Shown here: piece after piece, positions 25,733 through 35,390 of the stretch
How the letters are laid out: each line of letters opens with the position of its first letter
How positions within the stretch are numbered: the first letter of the stretch is position 1
Translations under genes and position numbers: made by a program
Notes under the pieces: generated by a model
Databases searched by the model: none
What the model was told of the DNA's origin: nothing
Seen by the model: the letters and a program-made list of their open reading frames with translations, nothing else
Origin: an uncultured bacterium
Lineage (GTDB): Bacteria; Bacteroidota; Bacteroidia; Bacteroidales; Bacteroidaceae
Direction: 5' to 3'
NCBI GenBank assembly: GCA_905216025.1
Contig: CAJMSE010000004.1
Span: forward strand, 62,001 to 126,000
DNA: 64,000 nt

Positions 25733-27223
25733 ATGACAATAAAAAGAAACATAGCATCCCTGCTCGCCACCATGGCCACAGCGCTCCCCGCGCTGATGTC
25801 ATGCTCGGAGTCGTATCCCGGACTCAACTACGAGCAGCAGATAAACATCGGCAACAACGAGGCCGAGAACCCGACGCCGGTACAGGTGTTCCTCGAGGAA
25901 CAACGGTTCTTCGAGGTCAACCCGATAGGAGGAGGTACGACGAAAGGCATCGGCGCACTCGAGAACGAGGAAGATGCCGACGGCAACCTGCGCCCCGTCG
26001 AACACGAGCAGCTGTTCACCTTCCGGGTGTTCAGCTTCCTCAACGACGGCGACTTCGGCGCTGCCGACCTGCGCTACTCTTTCTTCTCGCCGCAGGGCAC
26101 CGGCGGCCGCGACGCGCGCCACCGCCACTGCCTCATAGACGGCTACGACTACGACGGACAGGGACTGCCGGCGAAGCTGAACGTCGACAGGAGCAAGGAA
26201 CTCGTCTTCCAATATGACGACGACCGATGCGACGGCGAGCCGAACAGGATTTACTACAGCAGCGCCACCGACGAGGAACTGCGCCGCGGATACAACTTCT
26301 TCGTCTACCACACGGACGACAGTGAGGTGAAAGCAAGCAAGCGCGAATCGGACAGGATAAGCCACGACATCGAGATAGACGGCACGCAGGACATCATGTA
26401 CGGCGCATCGCCGGTGCTGAACGACGCATACCTCGACTCTCACTTTGCCGACACAAAGCGGACACTGACGCAGGAGGAACTGACCATGATACGCAACATA
26501 CGCGGCTTCAGCTCATACACGGCACACCGCGGCATCTATCCCATCGTGCAGCTCGAGCATCAGCTGGCCCGCCTCAAGTTCTTCATATATCCGGGCCGTA
26601 ACTCAAATGAAGACAACTGCGCCGGAGTGTTCATCGACCGCATCACGCTCGAAGTGCCATATCAGGGCGAGTTCACCGTGGCCGGACGGCAACCCGGAGA
26701 CATCGGCATAGCATGGAAAGACAACTCAACACCTGGCAGCGACGGCGAGACGGCATACTCCGACCGCCGCGAGCTGCGCCTCTACCGCGCAGACAACGGC
26801 AGCAGCGACGGACTCACCGAAGGCGAAGCGGCCGACCGCAGCCTGCTCAAAGTGTGGGACGAAGCAAACGGCGGATGGACAGGAGCAGGATGGGAAGACT
26901 GGGACGACAGCTGGACAAACCTCAACTGGAAAGACCGCCCGTACATGGAGGTCGGCCAAGGCATGCTGATACCTCCGGTGAGCGACTGCGTCATGCGGAT
27001 ATACTACCACTGCACTAAAGGCCAGTTCGCCACGGACAACCCCGAAGAGGCTGCAAGCATGATGATGAGATACAACCTGCCGCCTTCGGACATCAACACG
27101 ACGTTCGAGAAAGGCAAGGTATACAACATCAACATAGCCATATACGGCCCGCAGACGATAAAGGTTAACGCCAACATCAACAACTGGCAGTTTGGCGGCG
27201 ACATCAACGTCGGCGAGGAATGA
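25733..27223 (+). CDS. Fimbrillin-family (Mfa-like, DUF4906-type) lipoprotein
   Basis: 496 aa. The start at 25733 is preferred over an in-frame ATG at 25658, because that extension would read through the GAAGAATGAAG repeats before the signal. The signal MTIKRNIASLLATMATALPALMSC ends in a lipobox. A short pro-segment ends at GGTTKGIGALE, in the place where other fimbrillins have a TR cleavage site. Two beta-sandwich-type domains follow (FRVFSFLNDG; DGTQDIMYGASP; YPIVQLEHQLARLKFFIYPG, a hallmark of fimbrillins), ending with a strand-rich C-terminus (VYNINIAIYGPQTIKVNANI). The size and domain style suit a minor or tip subunit rather than the main shaft. Confidence 0.75.
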   Translation: MTIKRNIASLLATMATALPALMSCSESYPGLNYEQQINIGNNEAENPTPVQVFLEEQRFFEVNPIGGGTTKGIGALENEEDADGNLRPVEHEQLFTFRVFSFLNDGDFGAADLRYSFFSPQGTGGRDARHRHCLIDGYDYDGQGLPAKLNVDRSKELVFQYDDDRCDGEPNRIYYSSATDEELRRGYNFFVYHTDDSEVKASKRESDRISHDIEIDGTQDIMYGASPVLNDAYLDSHFADTKRTLTQEELTMIRNIRGFSSYTAHRGIYPIVQLEHQLARLKFFIYPGRNSNEDNCAGVFIDRITLEVPYQGEFTVAGRQPGDIGIAWKDNSTPGSDGETAYSDRRELRLYRADNGSSDGLTEGEAADRSLLKVWDEANGGWTGAGWEDWDDSWTNLNWKDRPYMEVGQGMLIPPVSDCVMRIYYHCTKGQFATDNPEEAASMMMRYNLPPSDINTTFEKGKVYNINIAIYGPQTIKVNANINNWQFGGDINVGEE

Positions 27224-27284
27224 GAGAGAAAAGACAAAAAAGAAAGCCTATTTCTTTTAATATTAACTTAATTAATTAACAAGT

Positions 27285-28682
27285 ATGAAAAAGTTATTTT
27301 TCTATGCAGCTGCAGCAGTAGGTATGCTCTCTGCATGTTCGTCTAACGACGACTTCACCGCCGCAAACGGTGAGAACGATGGCCGCGAAGCCATCAAGAT
27401 CGGTGTGTCTTCAATCGCCGCACAGGTGGGAACCCGTGGTACAGGTACCGTGGGCGGTGTCTATGACGGAGAAACAGAGGTTACCCCCAACAAATGGGCA
27501 GGTCAGAAGATTAATGTCTACATGTTTGAAAAGGGTACGCTCGACCTGGCTATAGGCAACGGAAACGAACTTTACAACAATGCAGAGATGACAACACCTG
27601 TCGGTGAGGTTACCGGCGAGGCCGATCTCGCAGGCAAAGACTTCAAGTATTATCCTCCTGTAGGCGCTTTCGACTTCTGGGGATACCGTCTTGACGGCGC
27701 TAACGGAACAAACGAGCCGGCGGCCGACGCAACGGAGAATCCTACAAACATGAACGTAGACTTCACCATCGACGGTACGCAGGACGTCATGAGAGCTAAG
27801 GCTGAATACACAGAACCGGAGACCGGCTATCCCGGCACCGTGACCGAAGCAGATATCTATTCGGCAAAGGCAGCCCGTCAGGGCATCCAGCCTGAACTGG
27901 TGTTCAGCCACCTGCTGACCCGCTTCACATTCCAGATTAAGGGAGGAAACAAGTCTTCTTGCCCTGAGGAAGTGACAACACCCGGTGAGAACGAAGGCGA
28001 CCCCGAAGTAACAACCATCGACCCAACAACAGCCGTTACCATCAAGAGCGTAGAGCTCACCTCAAGGACAAACGGTAACCTCATCGTTGCACACACAGGG
28101 GACGCTCCCGAGGCCGGCTATATCACATGGAAAGAGGATGAGACTACATCTGCAACAGAAGGAACAGAGCCTACAGACGGCGTGACAACAGCTGACGGCA
28201 AGTTCCTCCCCTACCTGATGCTGAAGCAGCGTGCAACAAAGGATATTGATGATCCGGATAACGTGGGCGAGACAATAACCGTCAACGACGAGAATGCTGA
28301 CCTCGTTGCCATGACAGATCAGATTCCCAACGTATGGAAAGACGACAAATGCGAAGCCAAGACCATCGGTGAGGCTCTGCTCGTAAGCCCCGAACTGGAC
28401 GAGTACACAGTGCGCGTCGTTGTTGAGCAAAAGGTGCGCAAGCATGCAATCGCAGAGGGTGTAGAGGCAACAGATGATGACTATGAAACCAAGACAAACA
28501 CCATCGAGCTCCCCATCAAGCCCGCAGACGTTGTCAAGGGTGACGTCACAGGTATCGAGAAGTTCCTCGCAGGTACATCTTATAATGTTATCATCACTGT
28601 CTACGGCTTCGAGCGCATCGTCATCAAAACGACTCTCACTCCGTGGCAGGACGGCGGTAACGTAGAGATCGGTCAGGACTAA
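27285..28682 (+). CDS. Fimbrillin-family major subunit candidate
   Basis: A 465-aa lipoprotein (MKKLFFYAAAAVGMLSAC, then SSNDDF). The pro-segment ends at QVGTRGTGT, a likely trypsin-like processing site after Arg near residue 51, as in type V pili. Two domains follow: KINVYMFEKGTLDL with DGTQDVMRAKAEYTEP, then ELVFSHLLTRFTFQIKGGN and a C-terminus VIITVYGFERIVIKTTLTPW, which would supply the donor strand. Codon use looks cleaner and less GC-rich than in its neighbours, as in highly expressed genes, so I infer this is the main shaft protein. The 61-bp gap before it has an AT-rich stretch that may contain a weak extra promoter. Confidence 0.8.
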   Translation: MKKLFFYAAAAVGMLSACSSNDDFTAANGENDGREAIKIGVSSIAAQVGTRGTGTVGGVYDGETEVTPNKWAGQKINVYMFEKGTLDLAIGNGNELYNNAEMTTPVGEVTGEADLAGKDFKYYPPVGAFDFWGYRLDGANGTNEPAADATENPTNMNVDFTIDGTQDVMRAKAEYTEPETGYPGTVTEADIYSAKAARQGIQPELVFSHLLTRFTFQIKGGNKSSCPEEVTTPGENEGDPEVTTIDPTTAVTIKSVELTSRTNGNLIVAHTGDAPEAGYITWKEDETTSATEGTEPTDGVTTADGKFLPYLMLKQRATKDIDDPDNVGETITVNDENADLVAMTDQIPNVWKDDKCEAKTIGEALLVSPELDEYTVRVVVEQKVRKHAIAEGVEATDDDYETKTNTIELPIKPADVVKGDVTGIEKFLAGTSYNVIITVYGFERIVIKTTLTPWQDGGNVEIGQD

Positions 28683-28716
28683 TACCATAATATACAGTAA
28701 TAATAGAAATCAAACA

Positions 28717-29886
28717 ATGAGAAATAGAATATTTTTAATCGGTTGCCTGACTTTGGGATTGCTCGCAGGCTGTGCCAATGATGATGCCGTCAGCGACGAC
28801 AACAATATCGCACTGCCTCTCATCCCAGACAACAGCGACGTTAAAATACAGCTTTCATCAGGCTCTGGCACTCGTTCTGCCATGAACCCTGATGAAAACG
28901 GGGCGTTCGAAACCACCGATTTGGGAATATTCTGTTTAGCTAATGGATTCGTTACTAACACTCAGTTAGAGCAGAGCATCACATGGACTCCAGCCAGCTC
29001 GTTTGCCAAGTATTACAGACTGCTTGACAACATCGAGGCCAAGGCTGTGAAAAGCAGTGACGGCAGCTCTACATATACTGACATCAGATTCGTTGAAGAC
29101 GGCAAGGAAGTAACCAAATACTACCCACTCTCCAACTGGCTCACATACCAGTTCTACGGTTACTACCCGCGAACAGGAGCCACAATAACCAATGGCTCAA
29201 CTAAAGTTCTCGCTGAAATACCCATCACCGGCAAGGAGGATGTCATCCACGGCTTCACCGCCAACGAGGCACCGAATGCCTACAGTGCAAAGTATTTCCG
29301 CGAAACGGGCCATATCGGAGAGACGCCGGAAATTCCATTTGACCACAAACTGATTCAAGTGCAATTCAAATGCGTTGCAGGAAAAATCGGTGAAAACGTC
29401 GATGAGAAAGCAAAGAATCTGGTAATAAAGAAGCTCGAGATTGTCGACGCGCCCAAAAGCGTGACCCTCGTCGTTGCCTCCGTCGATCCGGACATGCCTA
29501 CCGGAACGATGAGTATAACGAAGAATGCAAACACGACCTACACCATTTCAGACCCGGACGATGCCGAATTCACACCGGTACAAGTCTCCGGAGACGTTCA
29601 AAACGTGGGACAAGGAATAATGTTACCACCGTTGAGCGTAGACGGAACAAACGGACTGAGAACTGAATATAAGGTCAGAATCACGCTTGCACAAAAGAAC
29701 GAAGACGGCACAGAGACTCTTCTTGAAACGTATCCTGATGCAGTAATGAAGGCCGAGAATGGATTTACCAAACCCGGCACACTGTATAACACCATCATCA
29801 CCATCTATTCACCCACCGAAGTAACACTCAGAGCGAGCCTCAAACCGTGGGTGGAAGACAATGATGAACATGGCATTGAGTATTAG
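28717..29886 (+). CDS. Fimbrillin-family subunit
   Basis: A 389-aa lipoprotein (MRNRIFLIGCLTLGLLAGC, then ANDDA). The cleavage-site-like SGTRSAMNPDENG near residue 52 is followed by the fimbrillin layout: LGIFCLANGF, then the domain core LSNWLTYQFYGYYPRTGA, then GKEDVIHGF, IPFDHKLIQVQFKCVAG and a C-terminal IITIYSPTEVTLRASLKPWV. The last matches the donor-strand region of the preceding gene. It is 34 bp from that gene. It could be a second shaft or accessory subunit; which one polymerises cannot be decided from sequence. Confidence 0.78.
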   Translation: MRNRIFLIGCLTLGLLAGCANDDAVSDDNNIALPLIPDNSDVKIQLSSGSGTRSAMNPDENGAFETTDLGIFCLANGFVTNTQLEQSITWTPASSFAKYYRLLDNIEAKAVKSSDGSSTYTDIRFVEDGKEVTKYYPLSNWLTYQFYGYYPRTGATITNGSTKVLAEIPITGKEDVIHGFTANEAPNAYSAKYFRETGHIGETPEIPFDHKLIQVQFKCVAGKIGENVDEKAKNLVIKKLEIVDAPKSVTLVVASVDPDMPTGTMSITKNANTTYTISDPDDAEFTPVQVSGDVQNVGQGIMLPPLSVDGTNGLRTEYKVRITLAQKNEDGTETLLETYPDAVMKAENGFTKPGTLYNTIITIYSPTEVTLRASLKPWVEDNDEHGIEY

Positions 29887-29912
29887 TCTAAACAGAATAA
29901 TATGACTCTTGT

Positions 29913-29947
29913 ATATGCTTGTGTGCCGCAATGGCACACAAGCATAT
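29913..29947 (+). promoter_or_regulatory. Perfect 15-bp hairpin between fimbrillin and downstream genes
   Basis: ATATGCTTGTGTGCC (29913-29927) is the exact reverse complement of 29933-29947, with loop GCAAT. It is followed by TAGAAAAAG and not by a U-tract, so a classic terminator is unlikely. A role as an RNA-stabilising or processing barrier that sets fimbrillin mRNA above that of the downstream genes is inferred. It sits in the 79-bp gap after the third fimbrillin. Confidence 0.7.
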
Positions 29948-29965
29948 TAGAAAAAGAAAGGAACA

Positions 29966-30520
29966 ATGAAACGAATACTCCTCATCATCGCGGTGACTAC
30001 ATCATGCCTGACGGCAGGAGCACAGATGGTGGCTGTCAACACAGACCTGCTGATGGACCTGGCACAGACACCCGCACTGGGTGCCGAACTGGTCGTCGGC
30101 GAGCGCTCAACGGTCGGACTGAACGTGCTGTTCAACCGCAACCCATGGGGTAAGACCATGCGAGTATTGGGAGCGCAACCTGAATACCGCTATTACTTCT
30201 CCGGACGACCGATGCACCGCGAGTTCATCGGCATCGGAGGACTTGCCGCATCATACGACATCACGTGGGCCGGCAAGGTTTACGAAGGCATCGGCCTCGG
30301 CGCCGGACTGACCTTCGGATATGTCTTCTCGCTCAGCAAGCGGGTGAACATCGACTGTCATGCCGGCTTCGGCATCATCACCTATAACCACAAGGAATAC
30401 TATAAAGGAGACAACTACGACAACGACTACTCCATCGACGGCGTACAGCGCACCAACGCCAAAGGCTACTACCTGCTGCCGACGAGGATAGGCGTGTCGA
30501 TAACATACATACTCAAGTAA
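29966..30520 (+). CDS. DUF3575 outer-membrane protein
   Basis: 184 aa with a signal peptide (ending TAGAQ). It shows the full DUF3575 pattern: VAVNTDLLMDLAQTPALGAE, TVGLNVLFNRNPW, QPEYRYYFSG, GIGLGAGLTFGYVF and a closing aromatic strand (RIGVSITYILK). This suggests a small beta-barrel of about eight strands. Its family is often found in Bacteroidetes fimbria clusters. It lies 9 bp before the 906-aa protein gene, with which it is probably co-translated. Confidence 0.85.
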   Translation: MKRILLIIAVTTSCLTAGAQMVAVNTDLLMDLAQTPALGAELVVGERSTVGLNVLFNRNPWGKTMRVLGAQPEYRYYFSGRPMHREFIGIGGLAASYDITWAGKVYEGIGLGAGLTFGYVFSLSKRVNIDCHAGFGIITYNHKEYYKGDNYDNDYSIDGVQRTNAKGYYLLPTRIGVSITYILK

Positions 30521-30529
30521 AGAGAAGAG

Positions 30530-33250
30530 ATGAACAGCAGCACCTTCATACGGCACAGCCTCAGAACGATGACACTCACGCTCGCCCTCATCGCAGGCAT
30601 GGCGGCACGGGCACAGGACGTGATACACGGAACATGCCAGGTGTCGGTCACCGCAATGGACGGCAGCAAGAAGTTTGAGACCGTCCAATACTATGTATTC
30701 AAGAACCGCAAGCAGGCCGAGAACGCAAAGAACATTCTGCGCAAGGCTGCCACCGACATGGAGCAGGCAAGCTCGCTCGGCACGGAATGGGACGAAGCCG
30801 AGAAGAAACTGAAGATGGCATGGCAGCTGTCGCGCCCCAACGGACAGTTCAAGTTCGACTGTTTCCCCGGCCAGACCGTCCTCGTACACTACTTCAACGA
30901 CATCAACCACCTCGTAGACTACTTCGAAGTGAAGAAGGGCGAGGACCACTATACCCTCGCACTGAAGAACGACGACAAGACCATCAAGGAGGTGAACGTT
31001 CAGGGAGAGAACAAGTTTAAAGGTCCGAAGATAAAGAAGGTGCCGGGCCAGGACAACGGTTTCGAGGTGTCGTTCAACATCAATCTCGAACTGCCGCCGG
31101 GCTACACCAACGAGAACAGCCGCCTCATCATCCAGCCATTAGCCATCGACTGCCAGACGGAAGACACCGTAAGCTACCTCACCCCGCTCGTCTACGAAGG
31201 CGCGAAATACCACGAACTGCAAGACAAGCGCATGGCCTTCGCCTACAGATACAACGACTCGCTCGCCAAGTACTACCATCACGAGCCGGTGCTCGACGGC
31301 AGTACGGTGGTGATAGACACCCAGGTGGTGTTCCGCAAGCCGGACAAGGAGAAGACCTACAAGGGTGCATACTATGCCCTTCTCGAAGACTATCACCACG
31401 TTTACTACAACAACGGCGGCGAGGGCACCGGCTCGTGCCTTGCCTTCAAGCCGCTGAAATTCCTCGACTTCACCATGGCCGCCGAGGACATTCCCCTCAC
31501 GGAGGAGTTCAAGGAGAACGCCGAACAGAAGGCGCGAGACGTCACCCGCGAGCTGAACCTGAAGTTCATCACCGGCAAAGCCGAGCTGACGACGGACTCG
31601 ACGAATCAGGAACAGTTCAGAAAGATGATCAACGAACTGAAGTCTCGCGGTCAGCTGCTGTTCTCGGTACAGGTCACCGGAACATCATCGCCCGAGGGAA
31701 GCCGCGAGCGAAACATCGCCCTGGCCCGCGAACGCACCAACCTCGCGGCCCGATATCTACGCGACGGAGTGCGCGGGCAGGACGCCACGGTGAGCACATC
31801 GAGCAAAGTCTACACATGGAACGACGTCGCAGCGGAACTCAACATGCGCGACACGCTGAAGGCATCGATGCTCGGCAACCTCATCGCCGGCCTCGCAGAC
31901 CCGAACACGGCATACCCGCAGATAAAGAACCTGCCCTTCTACGACAGCGACATAGAGCCCATCCTGGCGTCGATGCGCCGCATGACGTGCTCCTATAAAT
32001 ATACACAGCAGCGCATCCTGACGCCCGAAGAGGCCATCGAGGAGTATTTCAACCATAAGCGCGAGTTTGTCAGCGGCACGAAGGACGACCTCTCCGACGG
32101 CGACTTCTTCAACCTGTTCTCCGCCATGACGGACAGCGCCGAGATAGACACGCTCACCATGGTGGCCTACCGCCACATGATAAAGCAGGAGGGTTACCAG
32201 TCGCTGAAGCTCTCGCCGTATATCGCCAACAAGATGGCGCTGCTCAACATACGCCGCGGCATGCCCAACCCCGAGGTGCTCCGGCCGTTCATCGACTGGA
32301 AGCTCAACGTCGACCAGCGCCGCCGCATCGATGCCTACACCGAGTCGGTGCTCAACCGCCACCAGATTCTCATCAACCAGGCGATACAGTATTTTCAGGA
32401 GCTGAAGCTCGACACGGCCGAGACTCTGATAGACAAGGTGGGCGCACGGACAACCAAGAGCGCCGAACTGTCCAAGGTGCTCTTCTTCGTGAGAAACCTG
32501 TGGCTCGGCCTCAGCGGCTCGCTCGACGGCCGCGAGATGGCCCGTTTCAACGAATCGTTCAGCTTCGTGCAGAACGCCAACAAGGACAACCGCGCCATCC
32601 TGTTCTCCGAACTGCATAAGTTTCTCAACAAGAAACGTACCGATGTAGAGCCCGTCGTAGACCTGATGGACGACAAGAGCCCGAAGAAATGGTATCTGAA
32701 AGGCATCATCTGGAGCGGTGAGGCCGGCAAGGAGCCGAAGGTAAGCGACGGAAACGAAGGCGGAGGACCTGCAAGCAACTTCCAGCTGAAATCTGAAGAC
32801 GAGCTTGCCGACCTCATGGTGAGCGACCCGAAAGCCTACGCCGAGTATAACCTGTACGTACAGGAGCACCCCGAGGAAATCGAGGCACTGAAGAATCCCA
32901 AGCCTACAAGCCCTGACGACACCATCAGCATCAAGGATATCCCCCACTATCTCGCCTACTTCCAGCATGCGTTCGACCTCGAGCCGAAATACAAGCGCCT
33001 CTATTTCAACGAGGGTAACGTGGACGACGACACCCGGAAGAAGTATAAATACAAGAAAAAGAACATCCCCGCATACCGCAAGCTCTTCCGTCTGCTGATG
33101 GAGCAGCGCGATGCCGAGCGGATGATGGAAGCCGGAGGCAATGCCGGAAACGGCGGAGCCGGCAGCACCGACGCTGCCGAGACTGAGCCGAAGGCCGCCC
33201 CCGAGACAGAAAAGAACGCTGAAACAGAAAACAAGAACAATGAGAAATAA
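30530..33250 (+). CDS. Large envelope protein with DUF3868/OmpA-like region
   Basis: 906 aa with a signal peptide (ending AARAQ). The first about 300 residues are beta-rich (VSFNINLELPPGYTNENSRL; LTPLVYEGAKYHELQ), like the N-terminus of DUF3868 fimbria proteins. An OmpA-like segment follows near 342-415 (LNLKFITGKAELTTDST; SSPEGSRERNIALARERTN). The other about 490 residues are mostly helical, with no family I recognise (AETLIDKVGARTTKSAELSK), and end in a low-complexity Ala/Glu/Asn tail. DUF3868 proteins are normally about half this length. It overlaps the next gene by 11 bp. Peptidoglycan tethering or scaffolding of an envelope complex is inferred. Confidence 0.6.
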   Translation: MNSSTFIRHSLRTMTLTLALIAGMAARAQDVIHGTCQVSVTAMDGSKKFETVQYYVFKNRKQAENAKNILRKAATDMEQASSLGTEWDEAEKKLKMAWQLSRPNGQFKFDCFPGQTVLVHYFNDINHLVDYFEVKKGEDHYTLALKNDDKTIKEVNVQGENKFKGPKIKKVPGQDNGFEVSFNINLELPPGYTNENSRLIIQPLAIDCQTEDTVSYLTPLVYEGAKYHELQDKRMAFAYRYNDSLAKYYHHEPVLDGSTVVIDTQVVFRKPDKEKTYKGAYYALLEDYHHVYYNNGGEGTGSCLAFKPLKFLDFTMAAEDIPLTEEFKENAEQKARDVTRELNLKFITGKAELTTDSTNQEQFRKMINELKSRGQLLFSVQVTGTSSPEGSRERNIALARERTNLAARYLRDGVRGQDATVSTSSKVYTWNDVAAELNMRDTLKASMLGNLIAGLADPNTAYPQIKNLPFYDSDIEPILASMRRMTCSYKYTQQRILTPEEAIEEYFNHKREFVSGTKDDLSDGDFFNLFSAMTDSAEIDTLTMVAYRHMIKQEGYQSLKLSPYIANKMALLNIRRGMPNPEVLRPFIDWKLNVDQRRRIDAYTESVLNRHQILINQAIQYFQELKLDTAETLIDKVGARTTKSAELSKVLFFVRNLWLGLSGSLDGREMARFNESFSFVQNANKDNRAILFSELHKFLNKKRTDVEPVVDLMDDKSPKKWYLKGIIWSGEAGKEPKVSDGNEGGGPASNFQLKSEDELADLMVSDPKAYAEYNLYVQEHPEEIEALKNPKPTSPDDTISIKDIPHYLAYFQHAFDLEPKYKRLYFNEGNVDDDTRKKYKYKKKNIPAYRKLFRLLMEQRDAERMMEAGGNAGNGGAGSTDAAETEPKAAPETEKNAETENKNNEK

Positions 33251-35390
33251 GGCCGCCATACTTTTACTCCTCGCCTTGCCGGCCGGCACAATCCGGGCTG
33301 CGGCATACGCCATGCCGGCCGTTCCGGCTGCGCCGGCAACCGAACTGCGGAGCGACACCATTTCGTTAGACGACATGGAAGAGAGCGACAACGACAGCAT
33401 CGGCAAGAGCCGCAAGAACACTGCCACGAACTTCAACGCCCTGAAATACGTGCTCGACAAGCGATACCACGGCTACGGCGACGAGTTCACCGGCAAGTGG
33501 GACGACCACCTGTACCTGCTCTTCGGCCTCGGAGCCACCCAGATGGTGCCGCCGGCCAAAGACTATCACTTCAATACGCTGACGACAGTGCAGCTCGGCG
33601 TGGGCAAGGAGCTCAACGAGCACAGCTCGCTGCGCCTCATCCTCCAAAACTCGTTCGGCTACCAGCAGGACCGCGACATCACCCTGAACCGTCTCGGACT
33701 CACCGCCGAGCACCTCTTCTCCCTCTCCTCTTACTTCACGGGCTACAACCCGACACGCCTTGCTGAGTTCTCGACCATCGTCGGCGCCGGCGCCCACTGG
33801 TCGAAGTTCGGCAAGGGCATACGCAGCGGCATGTCGGGCGAGCTGCACCTCGGTCTGCAGATGAGGTTCTTCACCGGTCCGCAGGGCTACTTCAACATCG
33901 AACCGTACTTCGGTTTCGCCACGGACAAGATGGATCTGAACACCAACAAGAACTGGCGGAAAATCGACATGTTCTACGGCGCCAACCTGAGCTACGTCTA
34001 CTACCTGCACAACAACCTCTCGCCGCAGGCCCGGCTCAGATATATGAGAGACCTGCCGGATGACATACAGCTCTCTGACGACAAGTCGCCGCAGCCCGCC
34101 ACATGGCGCGTGCCGTGGCTCGTGGAGTTCTCCACCGGCCTGACGATGCTCAGCTCACCAGCCCTTAGCACAGGCGAGACACTGGGCAACGAGCTCGCCG
34201 TCGGCGTGGGCAAGTGGTTCTCGCCTGTCGTCGGACTGCGCCTGACGGGTGCCCTGTCCGTCACCCGCTGGAACAAGCAGCCCGTGACGGTGGAGAACGG
34301 CAACGGCGGCAGCACCTCATACGTGCGCAACCTGAACAACGCATACAGCGGAGTGCGTGCCGAAGCCATGTTCAACCCGCTCGGATTCCTCAAAGACTTC
34401 AGCTGGGACAGCGACTTCGGAGCATACATCGTGGCCGGAGGCATGTACGGCTGGATAGTGAAATACCAGGATGAGCGCCTCAGCTGCAAGAGCGAGGCCT
34501 ACACGGCGGGCATCCATCTGTGGAAGAAACTGAGCGACGGACTGCATCTTTTCGTCGAGCCGCGCTATACACATTATATATATAAGATACCGTACACCAA
34601 CGTGCAGTGGAACAAGCGCTTCAGCGACGACGGCTACTCGGTGAACATCGGCCTGTCCGTCCTCACCCGCCGCAAGGCGTTCCGGCGCACCACGGGACAG
34701 GACGACAAGCGCGAGGCGACGCTGCAGGGCAGGCTGAGCATCGGCCTCGGCGGCGGTTTCAACATCATCCAAACAAAGACAAGCTATGAGGGCACATCGT
34801 CAACGCCATACAACGGCGTAGTCTTCGGCGAATACCGGTTCAACGCCATATCGTCTGTCAACGCCTCATTCGAATATATGTCGATATCGCGCGGCACCAT
34901 AGGAAACTACTACGACGTGAACCTCAGAGCCGAAAATCCGGCCGAGTCGCGCGTGCCGGAGCGCGGACTGCTGCGCAACAGATACAGTCTCGGACTCATC
35001 TCCATAGGCTACGGCATAGACCTCGGCAGTCTGTGCAACGGCTTCGACAGCCACCGCCGCTTCAGTCTCACGGCATACGCCGGCCCCACGGCAATCCTCT
35101 CGCTCGGCCGGTCTACCGAACTCGACGGCACGCAGGCCGTAAGGTCCGGCCATGCCATAGAGGTGGCCGACCTGCCGAAGGGCAAGCTCGGCCTCGGCGC
35201 CCACGCCGGGCTGCAGCTGTCGTACCGGGTGAAGGACAACCTGTCTGTCGTGCTGAAACCCACGGTCTATGCCCTGGGAAGCACCGACATGCCGGCGGTG
35301 GATTTCCTGAAGGTCAAGTTTGTGGAATCGATAAGCATCGGAGTGCAGTATCACTTCAAGACACACGTCACTAAACAGATATACAGATGA
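33240..35390 (+). CDS. Large outer-membrane beta-barrel protein, unknown family
   Basis: 716 aa. The ATG at 33240 lies inside the end of the preceding gene (11-bp overlap) and opens on a signal peptide (MRNKAAILLLLALPAGTIRA); an earlier in-frame start would lack one. After an acidic linker (DDMEESDNDS), alternating aromatic/hydrophobic strands run to the C-terminus (LYLLFGLGATQMVPPAK; GYFNIEPYFGFATDKMDLN; LSVVLKPTVYALGS). Two barrel-like halves seem present (about 60-480 and 510-716), the second restarting at RLSIGLGGGFNIIQT. The last residues (ISIGVQYHFKTHVTKQIYR) lack a terminal Phe. It probably forms an outer-membrane pore or platform with its operon partners. Confidence 0.6.
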   Translation: MRNKAAILLLLALPAGTIRAAAYAMPAVPAAPATELRSDTISLDDMEESDNDSIGKSRKNTATNFNALKYVLDKRYHGYGDEFTGKWDDHLYLLFGLGATQMVPPAKDYHFNTLTTVQLGVGKELNEHSSLRLILQNSFGYQQDRDITLNRLGLTAEHLFSLSSYFTGYNPTRLAEFSTIVGAGAHWSKFGKGIRSGMSGELHLGLQMRFFTGPQGYFNIEPYFGFATDKMDLNTNKNWRKIDMFYGANLSYVYYLHNNLSPQARLRYMRDLPDDIQLSDDKSPQPATWRVPWLVEFSTGLTMLSSPALSTGETLGNELAVGVGKWFSPVVGLRLTGALSVTRWNKQPVTVENGNGGSTSYVRNLNNAYSGVRAEAMFNPLGFLKDFSWDSDFGAYIVAGGMYGWIVKYQDERLSCKSEAYTAGIHLWKKLSDGLHLFVEPRYTHYIYKIPYTNVQWNKRFSDDGYSVNIGLSVLTRRKAFRRTTGQDDKREATLQGRLSIGLGGGFNIIQTKTSYEGTSSTPYNGVVFGEYRFNAISSVNASFEYMSISRGTIGNYYDVNLRAENPAESRVPERGLLRNRYSLGLISIGYGIDLGSLCNGFDSHRRFSLTAYAGPTAILSLGRSTELDGTQAVRSGHAIEVADLPKGKLGLGAHAGLQLSYRVKDNLSVVLKPTVYALGSTDMPAVDFLKVKFVESISIGVQYHFKTHVTKQIYR

